Assembly (NCBI RefSeq): GCF_001640805.2
Contig: NC_066838.1
Coordinates: 14,870,763-14,934,762, forward strand
From: Lates calcarifer
Lineage: Eukaryota > Chordata > Actinopteri > Centropomidae
Direction: 5' to 3'
DNA: 64,000 bases
The notes beneath the pieces are model-generated. The model had not been told where the DNA came from. It did not search any database and was given only the letters and a program-made list of their open reading frames with translations. The translations under genes were made by a program, and so were the position numbers. Shown here piece by piece: positions 25,539-37,506 of this stretch (position 1 is its first letter; every line of letters starts with the position of its first letter).

Positions 25539-28500
25539 CAGGAACCCAATTAACTGAGCTAGCCAGAGGGGGCATTATTCTCCTGTTAATATATGTCTGG
25601 GAGAAGAATCAGATCACCCACTGTGCATTACTTTGGTGCTTAGAGCTGCTGGAGAGGCTGAGATAGAGAGGGAAAGCAAGAACAAACTCAAGTAGCAGTG
25701 ATGAGACCAGAGGGGAGAGACAACAAGAGGAGAGAAAAAAATTTCCAGCTATTGAGGAAAAGTGTTAGACTCTACTAAAAAGCACTGATACAGAGAATGT
25801 TTGTACTTGTCCCACTTGAACCAAATTACTCTCCTCTGTCTCCGTCATTCTCTCTGCCTCACCCCTCACTTTCCCCCTCAATGGTTTTATAAATAGACCA
25901 CTTTTCTTTCTCAGTAAACCACAGTGAACATAAGATTCACTTAAGGGGAGAAGCAGGACACAAAACCACTGAGGAGGTGTGGGTCGATAGTCAATTCAAA
26001 TATACCTTCTATAATGGACATGAGAGGGTCCGCTCCAGCGGTGCCTTCATCAATTTATGTTGCATATTGTATGAAACCTTTAGGTTTTCTTTCTCACTGC
26101 TTTATTATCTTTGCTTTAAGCCCACAGAGGAAGATTGGAATCTGTTACACAGTGTATGCCTTAGCAACTGTAGTAGTGCTGTATTTTAACATAGGACATA
26201 CGGTAAAATATTGGATTTCACGTAAGCAATCACTGACTTAGAGAAATCATTTTTGCTCAATTTGCTCAAGACTTAAAAAATATTGTTAAGACATTATAGT
26301 TAAAAATCATTGGTCCCCAGGTTTTGATGATAAAAGAAGCATCAATATGAGACAAACTGATCTAAATCCACTGTCAGATTGTTTGTGAAACACATTACAT
26401 CTGTTGAGAAAGACAGAAGCAAAACAGCAGCTTGAGGTTATTGTAAAGATGTTATTATTGATATAATCATCAGACCATTATTATTATTCATAATAGTTTT
26501 ATAATTTACAATTATTTTGAATGATGAAAGTCTCTATTAATCAGTTTATATTCATTGTAAATCCTTGTGAAGGGCATGGCAAGTGTTCAGATCCATGTTT
26601 CCTTTAACAACAGACAGTTTGCATCTTGGGTCAGTCTTTTCCCTATAATGGTAGAAAAGAACAGTTTTTATACAGATAGCTGAGCAGAATCCAGCACGAG
26701 AACATAATACAGTGAAGGAGCTGAGGATTATCTAAAGCACATACAAACACATTTCTGACCAGCAATAGCTGAGGAAGGCAGAGGAAGGAGAGTAAGTGGA
26801 AGATGCTGTCTGGGGGTAAATATGTATTAAGACAGTACAGACAGAATGTATTTGACCAAGGCTTGCATGTGTATTTCAGTCAAAACTCAGCCCATGCACT
26901 GTTTGAGGCTCAAAGGTGAGCTGATAATGAGAATCAAATATAAAAACATGGTGAAAACAAACAAACAAACAAAGATGAATTATACAGTGTCTGATGACAC
27001 AAATAAGTTAAAAGTTCTCATAGAAATTATATTTCCTTCATGATTTTTAAAATAAATTTCCATTGTTTTTCCCTGGAGCATACTAACTAACCGAAGAGAT
27101 AAATCACCTTCTACACATCTTTAGTTTCTTGGATTAGTTCAGCAAGCACACACTTTGATTCCCTGCTACACACAGGAATCTGTACATGGCAGAAGCTCAT
27201 TTTAAAGCTGAAGCTTTAGGCATTTTAAGACATCATTGAAAGCAGCTGTAACTATTAGATACATTGTTTACATGGCTATGTGTGTTCACCACAGGCAGTG
27301 GGTTTGAGTCTATTCACTTTGTGGCCTTTAAGTTTGATGAAAACCACAGGTACGTGTCTGTCCTGACAGCAGAAGTCACCACAAAGGTATATGTTCACAG
27401 GCAGTGTGTGTACATGTGTGTAGACTGGCTGTATGTGTTCAAAATGTCCGGCGTGTGTGTCAAGTGTCCTCTTGTCTGTGTTGTGAAGTATGGCAAAGAT
27501 GGTTTTTCCTTGGTTCAAATCCTGATGTGCTGTCTTCTTGGTTTCTCCAAAAGGGTGTCTCTGTCTTGACAGAGTGTCACTTCGGTTGTGTGCTTGGTAT
27601 CAAGAGTGGAAAATATGGCAGTCCAGACAAAGCTTTCGTGTCACATAAAGTCACATAGGTGTTCCAGTACAGTGTAGAGAAATACAAGTATACATCAGAG
27701 TAAAAAGCAGAGGGTGTGGGCAGTGTTTATCTTACTTTCATCTACATACTTTCCATCCCAACCTTTCCTCTCTTTCCCTCTATTTCCTCTCTTCAACTGC
27801 TAGAGACTGGCTCAGGCTGATACTACAGCTTATCTCATAAGTCAACACATGCTTTCGGATCTTATCTCTAGTGAGCGTAGTGAGACTTTCCTTTCAGTTT
27901 TGTTTAAAATACTACATGCATGTGTTATATTCACAGTCTGTAAACAGTATGCTAAGATGGAATAGAATACATAGAGCACCAGAGTCATTCTGGCCTGGAG
28001 TCAAGAGGAGCAGTGTTTTAGATAACTGTTACCACATTGTCTCTAAAAGCTACACACTCAGCTTGGATCTAAAAGCTCTCCATTTCTCTCACATTCTCTT
28101 TGTCCCTCTCTCTTTCTCTCACTTGATCTCTCTCTCTCTCTCACACACACACACATATGCACAAACAACACTACACAGAGCTTGATGGACCTATATGTCA
28201 GAGATAGGGGCACTCTGACAGTCCTTTGGAGCGTTATGATACACTTGACTGAGCAAAAAGTCAGACAGACTAACTCTTCGAATCTCTGTTCGTCCACTGG
28301 GCTGGCAGCAGATAGTAGCTGTTGTCGTGCTTTCACTATGAGACACTGTTACTGAGCTGTGACCGCGACTGAGATCGTAAAGACTATAAAGCTGAAGGCA
28401 GCGGGACATTAGTTAACGTCTGAACTGTTAACTCATACTGCAGTGCCTGTTCTGTGGCTCTGGACTCTCATGTCACCTTGCCTCCCTGTTTACTCTTCTG

Positions 28501-29838
28501 TTTAACCTGCTGTCATTTTCTCAATCCTCCTTACATTAGAGACAGATAACAGATCTTCTTATGGACACGCAACCCTCTCTAGGTAAATCACATGGATCGC
28601 GATTCAAGAATATTTTAAATAGCAATGGCAAAAAGATGCATATGCAAAGCATCACTCTCACATGTTAAACAAGACACTTGTCTTTCATGTATTGCACATA
28701 GTGTCAGTATTTCTAGAAATATAGGAATACATTAAGTAAATTTGCCTTTTAAGTATTAGTATCATACTAATGCATGCTCCAATGAATACTTTAAAGGACG
28801 TGCAGCTCTACAATAACAGAATAGCATCTGTAATAAAGGACATATACTTTAGTCTAGGTTCCTGCATTATGTGGGCAAATTGCACCAATGGAATGACTGT
28901 TCAAACTACATTAGGTAAGAAAACAAAAACAAAAAAATTATAAGAAAAGATATATATTCCAGGTGGCAGTACATTTGTTTTTGGTGACCTGATATCTGAC
29001 CTAGAATCATGGGAAAACACTGTTTCGTTTTGAACTCATTCCAGAGGCACACAAAGTTTACCAAATTTTGGCATATTGCTAAACGGGTGAAAAATATGGG
29101 AGCAAGTGCATAACCTAAGCTATAATGATTTATCAGTTTGATTAAGTAAAATCAATCAATCAAAAAAAAAGTATTGCTAATGAGCCTCTGGAGATCATAA
29201 GCAAGCTTACAGTATGTGGCATTGCTGGTATGAGGGCAGATGGACCCTAATGATCTTATAAGTTAATTTTAGTTGATAATTGAGCTCCTTCTTTAATCGC
29301 GAGCATTTGGTAATTTAAAACTTCTAGGGTTTACATAAGCCTTAATGAATTAATTTGTACATCAGCCTAGTTAGCTTTGCAGCAATACATGTTAATCTGC
29401 GCTGAAATTAGCCTTTGACAAAAACAACTAACTTAAACCTCACCCAACCCAAATCTCTCTGAACAATCTCTACAAACATGGAATGCTATGAAGTCAAGAA
29501 CAGCAATTTATGCTGGGCAGTGGTATCAAATTAAATGGCACTCACTGTTACAGTGGAGTGGGAGGCAGCTAAACACTTTAAGGTACAGTTAAAAGGATGG
29601 AGAAATAGGCACTCAAAACACTACAGAAAAAATATTCACAATCTTTCTTTCTACATTGGGCATATTACTCATTAAAAATGTGGGTGAGAAGCACACATTC
29701 AACATAATTAAAAAAGGCATTACAACAAATCAAATGAACACACAGCTATAAATAAGACATTCACTTTGATTAGAGAGACATTTCTTCTGTCCTGCTAGCC
29801 TGCACTGGCTGGAATAAAAGGCAGTGTCTTGGTGAGTA

Positions 29839-29861
29839 CATATATATATATATATATATAT
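29839..29861. repeat. (TA)n microsatellite
   Basis: About 11 TA units, 770 bases beyond the kcna2 stop and possibly within a long 3' UTR. Confidence 0.9.
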
Positions 29862-30629
29862 GATAAATCCACTTGAGCTTCATCAAAGGAGGAAAAACAG
29901 CAGGAAAAAGAAGGTGGTGCACTATTGTGGTCCAGAATTACACAATAGCATTGTCATTTATCTGTTAGTCTCTAGAGAGGCCACTAGCTTGTACTAGACA
30001 ATACATAGCGAGGGCTGAAGGAGTAAAGCTAGTGCATTCTGGCTTTTTCTCTCACAGAGAAAGCAACAAATGATCCCTTGACAGAACAGCTGTGATCTTG
30101 GCCAGTTAGTTTTTTCTCTGAGTCAGGACCTTGGCAGTTAGAGCTGCAGATTAAAGTTGCTCATAGATGCTGATAGTATGCCCTGTTTTTAATCACAAAT
30201 CAATAACTTAAGTTACATTTAAAAGCTAAATTGTTGTTATCGTGCATCTTCTCCCAACGGCAGCTTGAGCAAGAAGGTAGAAACTTGTGGTCCCTTTATG
30301 CTGTTAATATTGGTTATTACTGGTTAGGCTACTATATGGCTACTGTTGCGAGCAGGACGACTACTGTCATATAGGTAAGACTCCATGCAGATGTTGACTG
30401 TCTTAAATAAGACAGGTGGCAGTTCTATGATATGCAATGATAGGTCCATAGGATGTGGGAGAATATAAGGTCCTTTCTAATGACCTTTTCTCCAAGTCAA
30501 TCTCACTCATCTGCTCTGGACTCCCATATTGGGTGCCATACGTTGGTCGATACAGGGAGTCACACCTTCATTCCCCTGTTACAGTCCCAGTAGACCCCAG
30601 CTGAGGTTAACCATCTACAGTAGCTCACG

Positions 30630-32132
30630 TTATACATCTGTACGCATCTTAGTGATATTTACATAGTTAGTGTTGGCCAGGGTGCAATTTCCTGTTTTCA
30701 TGCCCTCTGGCCTGAAGTCCTCTGTGCTGTGGTTCACAGCCTCCTGAATCTCCACATAATCAGATTTACTGAGAGTGGACCCACTGCCGCTCCGACCACT
30801 CTTCTTCAGATCGTCAGCTGAGCTGGCTTTAGGCACACTTGGGATATTGAGATACTGTGCCTGTTCTTCGCCCTCCGTCTCTCTGTGGTAGAAGTAGTTG
30901 AAGTTGGACACAATGACGGGTACGGGCAGGGCAATAGTCAGCACACCAGCAATTGCGCAGAGAGACCCAACAATCTTTCCTCCGATGGTCGTCGGGTACA
31001 TGTCTCCATAGCCAACAGTGGTCATGGAAACCACAGCCCACCAAAAGGCCTCGGGTATGCTGGTGAACTGGGAATGTGGCTCGTCTGCCTCTGCAAAGTA
31101 GACAGCACTAGAGAAAAGGATCACACCAATAAACAGGAAGAAGATGAGGAGACCCAGCTCACGCATGCTGGCCTTCAGAGTCTGTCCCAAGATCTGAAGC
31201 CCCTTCGAGTGACGTGAGAGTTTGAATATACGAAAGACCCTAACTAGACGAATGACGCGGAGAATAGCCAGAGACATAGCCTGTTGGCCTGGCTGGCTGT
31301 CCTCTGGCCTCTCTGCTAGCTCTGTGCCCAGCGTGATAAAGTAGGGGATGATTGCCACGATATCAATGATATTCATGATGTTGCCAAAAAATCCAGCTTT
31401 ACTGGGACAGGCAAAGAACCTAACTAGGAACTCAAAAGAGAACCAGATGATGCAGAGGGTCTCCACGATGAAGAAGGGTTCTGTAAAATATGTCGAGCTG
31501 TCAGTGGTAGAGGTGGTGTTGTACAAGGACTGGGATGAATATTTGTAAATCTGCTCCTCTTCATTTCGGAAAATTGGTAGTGTCTCTAGACAGAAGCTGA
31601 CAATAGAGATAAGAATTACCATGACAGAGATGATGGCAATGATACGAGCGGGACCTGAGCTCTCCGGGTACTCGAACAGCAGCCAAACTTGTCTCTGAAA
31701 TTCGTTCTCTGGTAGAGGCCGCTCTTCTTCCTTTATGAAACCTTCATCCTCTCTGAAGATTTCCATAGCCTCCTCGCCTAATTCATAAAACCGGATCTCC
31801 TCTGAAAAAATGTCCAAGGTCACATTAACAGGCCGGCGAAGCCTACCTCCTGATTGATAATAATACAGAATAGCATCAAAACTTGGTCGATTCCGGTCAA
31901 AAAAGTACTCATTCCGGAGAGGATCGAAATACCTCATCCTTTTTTTAGGATCACCCAATAGTGTCTCCGGAAACTGGGAGAGGGTCTTGAGCTGCGTTTC
32001 AAATCGCAAGCCTGAGATGTTGATGACGACCCTCTCACAGCACTCATGATCTGGCTCTGGGTCGTACTGGTCGTGAGGCTGACCCGGATGCGCCGCTGCT
32101 TCATCTGCGGGGTCGCTCGTAGCAACCGTCAT
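30630..32132 (-). CDS. kcna2: Shaker-type voltage-gated K+ channel Kv1.2 (kcna2), complete, single coding exon
   Basis: Predicted 500-residue delayed-rectifier K+ channel alpha subunit; in vertebrates Kv1.2 sits in axons, at juxtaparanodes and terminals, usually in heteromers with Kv1.1 and Kv-beta. T1 about residues 33-134 (FYELG from 115); S1 164-184, S2 220-242, S3 252-271, S4 287-308 with R292, R295, R298, R301, K304 and R307; S5 325-346; filter TVGYGD 372-377; S6 385-415 with PVP 403-405; C-terminal PDZ ligand TDV. N205 in the S1-S2 loop is the conserved glycosylation site. The N-terminus [14 protein letters not shown] and the C-terminal [12 protein letters not shown] block identify Kv1.2 rather than Kv1.1. 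The start has A at -3 and an in-frame TGA upstream at 32160-32162. Oddities: Tyr379 at the outer mouth (as in Kv1.1), Phe132, Gly250 and Thr105 where mammalian Kv1.2 has Val, Tyr, Thr and Pro. Confidence 0.98.
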   Translation of the reverse strand: MTVATSDPADEAAAHPGQPHDQYDPEPDHECCERVVINISGLRFETQLKTLSQFPETLLGDPKKRMRYFDPLRNEYFFDRNRPSFDAILYYYQSGGRLRRPVNVTLDIFSEEIRFYELGEEAMEIFREDEGFIKEEERPLPENEFQRQVWLLFEYPESSGPARIIAIISVMVILISIVSFCLETLPIFRNEEEQIYKYSSQSLYNTTSTTDSSTYFTEPFFIVETLCIIWFSFEFLVRFFACPSKAGFFGNIMNIIDIVAIIPYFITLGTELAERPEDSQPGQQAMSLAILRVIRLVRVFRIFKLSRHSKGLQILGQTLKASMRELGLLIFFLFIGVILFSSAVYFAEADEPHSQFTSIPEAFWWAVVSMTTVGYGDMYPTTIGGKIVGSLCAIAGVLTIALPVPVIVSNFNYFYHRETEGEEQAQYLNIPSVPKASSADDLKKSGRSGSGSTLSKSDYVEIQEAVNHSTEDFRPEGMKTGNCTLANTNYVNITKMRTDV

Positions 32133-32249
32133 GCTGGAGGGAGATGGGACCTGCAGCTTTCAAACAGGGTGGAGCCACTTCGGGCCTCGAGGAGATAAAG
32201 ACCCCCCACACTCGTGGGCTCAGGTACAGGCAGATCTGCCAATGAAGTG
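32133..32249 (-). other. kcna2: kcna2 5' UTR of coding exon, with strong splice acceptor
   Basis: On the minus strand a pyrimidine tract reading TTTCTATCCTGTCCTGTAG ends with its AG at 32250-32251, an excellent 3' splice site that puts the first exonic base at 32249. This leaves a 117-base untranslated segment before the ATG. Mammalian KCNA2 also has non-coding 5' exons joined to a single coding exon, which supports the reading. Possible donors lie at 33228-33229, 33511-33512 and 44500-44501. Confidence 0.6.
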
Positions 32250-33229
32250 CTACAGGACAGGATAGAAAGCAAAGAAACACTACAATATTAATGTGATTGC
32301 TCTGTGTTTCCTGTTGTCATACTTTTAAATTGATTTCTCTTTTTAGATTTTGAGCATGCATATTCAACAACCTGCAATCACTGGCTTGTTTTTCTGATCC
32401 ATTCAGGTTCGTTACACATGACATCTTCCACAGACCAAAATCATCAATAATTCCCTGAAACGCTGTGTTATTTCAAGGCCTTCTTGCAAACAGGCAGGAT
32501 CAGGGTGGGCGAAAATAACAGGCAGGAGGGGCAGAACCATTTGAGCGCATTGGCTCCATTGTGTCTATGTGTATTAGGTTATGAGTTCTCTCTCATTTGA
32601 GCACACTGCAGGATCAATATGCTCGCCAGTAATACTGTATCAGCTCTCACAGGGTGCAGTTACAAATAACAAATCTGATTATATGCTGAGTGCTCCATAC
32701 AATCTCTGAGATAAATTTCCTCTCTCTGTACGTGTGATGTGATCACCATTCACTCCCAAAGCTAAGAAAAACTTCATCAAGTCACTGATCAAATTAATAG
32801 TTTATCAGTAGATTATATTTAGGGATGTTTGTCATAGCCAGTGGTTGACGTTGCTGTTTGAGCAGTACACTATAATCTTCAAAATTCACGCACATTGCAT
32901 AAAAGCAACATGTATATGGATATTGTGGAGGTATTAGATTGTACTTTGGAGACAGCCACAGATGTGTAATTTTGTTGTAAAAGCAGCAATATCTGACTAA
33001 AGATCACAAATTCCTACCTATTTCCACTGGCACTTGTGAGGCTTATTTACAATCTGTCCTCTGGTGGTGATATGTAACTGGACCCAGCAGAAGTGTCCGA
33101 TCCAAACTCAGTCCCCACGGTTAAAGCAGTTCGTCTCTGCTGGCCATACATCACCCGAAGCTCCGGCTCTGCAGCAGCGCAGCAGTAGGGAGTGGGAGAG
33201 GGGACAAAGCGTGAGGATGCAGGAGTTAC

Positions 33230-33279
33230 CTCCCCTAGCCTCAGTGACCGGCAGATACATGTTGTGATACAGCTAAAGG
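33230..33279 (-). other. kcna2: candidate non-coding 5' exon of kcna2
   Basis: A minus-strand donor GGAG|GTAACT has its GT at 33228-33229. A pyrimidine-containing acceptor ending AACCTGTAG has its AG at 33280-33281, downstream of a long T-rich tract. Together they define a 50-base internal exon about 1 kb upstream of the coding exon. A second donor, CAG|GTGATT at 33511-33512, could end a different first exon. No expression evidence is available. Confidence 0.3.
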
Positions 33280-33756
33280 CTACAGGTTGAAGGATGGTGG
33301 AATTTACGAAAAAAAAAAAAAAAACATTGCTGGCATCAGCAAAAAATTGTCAGAACAACATGCCACCTGCCTGTCGTAACAGCAAAGGCAATCCTCTAGC
33401 CTGATATCTGCAGAGACTTATTAAGGAAGGTTTTCGGGAGACGATGCTGTCAGTATTTAGAACTACTGGGAAGCACCCATGCGTCGGCAGATTTCATCTA
33501 GGGCGAAATCACCTGTTTGATCCCTCAAACAGGTCCGTGTTCCGCCCGAGAATTTTTTTGCATCTCGGTATTTTAGCACATTAAAAAACACTATTTTCTA
33601 ATCTATCTCCACGTAAATCCCATTATCTTTTTTCTGATGGGGAATATCCATATGAAAACACCAATGATGCACGTTAGTAACAAATGGAGGCTTATGTTCA
33701 CAATCCATTCCATGGAATAACGCAGTCCTCTGATGGCGTTTTCAACAGACGGGGAA

Positions 33757-33761
<5 letters not shown>

Positions 33762-33788
<27 letters not shown>
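33762..33788. repeat. (TA)n microsatellite
   Basis: About 13 TA units between the candidate kcna2 5' exons and the CpG block at 34.25 kb. Confidence 0.9.
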
Positions 33789-33789
<1 letters not shown>

Positions 33790-34248
33790 CATATATGTTA
33801 AGACAAAGCAGTCAAGTTCATGCACTGGGGATATTCAAACATTAACTGGCAGTGTTGTAGTTGCAAGTGAGTTAGTTTGGAGTGGCAGGTGCCAGACATG
33901 CTCAAGCCATTTGCAGCCCCATCACCCGAGTGGATCGTGGACAGCCACAATAAGACTCCATGCACTAAACAAAGCAGCATAACATTATCTGTGGGAATAC
34001 AGCATAATTTCAGATAATGGCATGCAGGAATTCACCCTGATTCTCTTGGTGCGCAGACGCATGTGTGTGTGTTTTTTATCCAGTTTGTCTCCTCTTAAAA
34101 GGTGCCTTGAGCTCGTGAGTCCATTCCTGTCCCTCTTCCCCTTATTTGACTAATCTGTCCAGCGAGCTGTGTCATCTCATCACGACCAACTGTGTTTGAG
34201 CTGCCGGCTCTTCCCACGTCTCTCATATTTCACCATAATTCACCGTAG

Positions 34249-34443
34249 TTGAGATGCGTGGGCTGCAGTTGGGCATCGCGGCGCATACTAAGAGCTTTCT
34301 CGCGCGCCTCGCCCCATCCCTTTGCGGCCCCCCACCTTCCTCGACACTCCTGTCCGCGCTGCTCCACATTAAAGGGGAAGCATCGCCCACCACTGGGTGG
34401 AAACGGATTTCAACAACACGCGCGCGTCTCAGGAGGAGAATAG
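34249..34443. promoter_or_regulatory. CpG-rich block, candidate proximal kcna2 promoter
   Basis: This 200-base block is visibly richer in CpG (for example GCATCGCGGCGC and CTCGCGCGCCTCG) than the AT-rich flanks. It lies 2.1-2.3 kb upstream of the kcna2 start. CpG-rich islands in fish usually mark promoters. No clear TATA box was seen. Short open frames cross it on both strands but have no recognisable product. Confidence 0.35.
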
Positions 34444-37400
34444 GGGGATAAAACAACATTTGGAGGTAGAAAGTGACGATAAGACGAGTGATATCATTTC
34501 CGAAAATACTGCATTACACTTTTCATTGCCCTGTGTCGCCCATACAGCAGGCAATACATAGCTAAATTAGTTCTGGTCCAAAGATAGAAATAAACAAAAA
34601 GAACACATATAGTATTAACAGTGTTTTCTCTGGGTCTGGAACAATGTCAGAGGGAAAATGAAAAAAATAAATAAAATACAGCATGTCCTCTGAACTGATA
34701 TAAGCGCAATGAATTGAGGAAATGGGGACTTGATGAGCCAACAGTATGTGAACATATCTGTCTAGGATCAGCATGCATGAATTGGTCTAGTAACCCAATG
34801 AGTCATTTTTATCTGAATTTTCTCTTATCTCATGATTAGAGCACTTGACTGGGTGTGTACAGGCTTTAATGGCTACTGACAGAGCCCCTGTGTGGGAATA
34901 ATCTTTTTGTGTGCATGATTTGTTATATTTACACAAATAGAACAAGACAGCATCTGCTCAAACATTATGATAGTAGATTTGAAATGTGCGAGTGAACTGT
35001 GTGTACCACTTTTGAGGTCTTTAATATATGCAGAGTACGGAGGCAGGCTCTCGTACAGTTCGTTGAGTTGTTGATCACACTCTGATCATTTACAGACCTG
35101 CATACTGTATCACAGTCCGCTAATTACTGCCTCCACCTATTAAGCATATGCAGGCACACACTCACGCTCGCAGCTGACTGATGCTAACAGCTCTTAATAC
35201 AACCACAAAGCAGATGAAATTCATGCTGAGAGTCCAGATATTACACGGTCAGATTAACTGGTGCAGCGAAGTCCTCCTTGCAGAAGCATCTTCCCTGCCC
35301 TTCTTTCCTCCACTGCTTGAAAAGTGGGCCAGGTGAAAACCCAGATATGTCTTCAGGCAGAGAGCGGCACATGAAAGAACAAGAGACTCCACAACTCCTT
35401 AGAGAGTACATGAGGAATACTACACGTCCTCCCCCACGCCATCTCCTTGATCTGCCATTCTCCACAGCCCAAGGACAGGTTCAACATGATATTCAGTCCT
35501 TCTCCAATTAAAGTGTCAGAATACTGATTAAGATGATGACATGGGACCACAGGAATTGCAGCCATGGGGTTTTTCCACGGTGGCTGAAGATCTTACTTAG
35601 GGACAATTGACACTTTTACATAAGCAAGCTGATTAATGGCCAGGAACTCTTGAATCGCCATCATCTGTAGATGTAAATTAAGTGGGTCCATTTATAAATG
35701 CAGGGCAGCTGAGAGCCCAGCCACCAATAGCCAGTGCTTGGTGTCAGTAGTGTAACAATTCATCATCCACCACTACCACCTTCACAGCAATTATCTATTA
35801 CACATTTTAACTGGTGGGATGGGTAAGAGGCCACTTAAGAGTATGGGATATGGGCTTGAGTTTGTCAGGATTGGGGGAAGGGGTGAGTCACATCCTCTAT
35901 TTACTGTAATGTCTCATTTCATTCTTGCAACTATTTTGCATTTACAGTTTGCATACACTGTTCATGACCACAATCTTTTCCTTAATCTTAACCAACCGGT
36001 ATTGTGTTTGGCTGACCTATACTGTAACCCTGCTATATATGAACGAGGCCATAACCATATATTCAGTTGCCACTCCCAGATCTTCTAAGAAAAATACAAA
36101 ACAACAGAGAAACAGTATTAGTGAATGTTTTGGAGGTTGATGCAATATGTCCAATGTGTGGAAGAGAAATGTACAAAGAGCATCGTAACTGGCTAAAACA
36201 GGTGTACAGGTGTACAATACAGGTGATATTATTGAGCTCATTTCTCTAACTCACTGCACCATCTATCTTTTCCACCTGCGAGGTGTGTCTCCCCAGAGGG
36301 TGGGGGCAGGTGGAGAGACCACAGGCAGTGATGTGAGGCAGAGATGCTGCCTGATGTGAAAGGGACGGTTGCATTATTGTTGTTCTTCCAGGTGCTTTGG
36401 CCAACCACAGCAGGCAGAGTGGCTGTGACAGACAGCTCATGGAGGCAATCAAGACACTTTAAAACCCTTAGTGCCCAACTGCCACAGGTTGCATAAAGAT
36501 TTGTGCTCCATCCTGAAAAGTCTTAACTCAGTCCAATCTAAATACACAGACATTATACACTTATGATCCACATTTTCCGATGACACCATTATACGTCGAT
36601 ATCTATTGCAAATAAATGTCCTTACTGATAAATCATGGGAAAAAGACATGCCTTATAACTCCAGAACTTGCCTGAGAATCAGGAAGCACAGTGTCAGACT
36701 CTGAAAACTCTTGATGGATACTCGATAAATAGTTTTATGTTACTGGCCCACAAGTGACCCACAGTTTTGGGGGCCATTAACCCCTCCAACTATTTTAGAT
36801 CCTCAGTTCTGTCTCCAGTTCCCTCTCACCTTCAAGCGGTGCCAAGTCTCAGCAGAATGGGACCACTGATTCAGTTTTGAGTTCATCCAAGCAGACCAGA
36901 TGGAACCTCATAATTTAAGGACTCTCTCGAGCTAATGACCCCACATGACTGCCTTAACTACATGTACTATATAAAACACCATTTCAACTTTTGCATTTTT
37001 TGATTGTGACACCTTGTAGCACCATAGTGGCTGATGTTGCCTGGGCTTCGTTGAACTGTGGATAAGAAATCACATATTTGTTGTAGATGGAACAATGATG
37101 ATGATGGTCAGGACAACAGAATGGTCAGTGCCCAGAACTCCCTGCACAGAATCCATTAACCTCATAAAATAAGTACATTCTACTGAGATATTTTGAAAGA
37201 TAATCAACACATTTGTCTATCAGTGAGTGAGTCAGCAGATCCGCACATGTAAAGTCCCCACCCTTTTCTATGCAGTGGGACATGTGGAAGTGAGAGAGGG
37301 AGGAGGAGAGTGAGAAAGAGGGTGAAGGAGAGGAGCGGGCGTTGATCCAACTTATGACAGCAGACTGCAGGGGGAGGAGCGTTGTCCTGGATGACCTCTG

Positions 37401-37446
37401 CCGGTGCTGCATCAGGTGATTGTTCACTTACGAGAGCTACAACACA

Positions 37447-37467
37447 CTCACACTCTCACTCTCACTT

Positions 37468-37506
<39 letters not shown>
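37447..37506. repeat. (CT)n-(CA)n compound repeat
   Basis: Interrupted CT units followed by CACACA. Confidence 0.85.

Larger units (their letters stand above)
18980..30629. other. kcna10-kcna2 intergenic region
   Basis: No gene recognised. It contains the retroelement tail at 25.5 kb, the A29 tract and the CTCF-like site. The 600-900 bases adjoining 30629 are probably kcna2 3' UTR, since vertebrate kcna2 transcripts have long ones, but no convincing poly(A) signal was picked. A moderately conserved-looking AT-rich stretch lies at about 29240-29440. Confidence 0.5.

Noticed and set aside
28191..28409. A 72-codon ATG-started minus-strand frame (MSRCLQLYSLYD)
   Set aside because: No recognisable similarity, splice partners or promoter; length within chance expectation.
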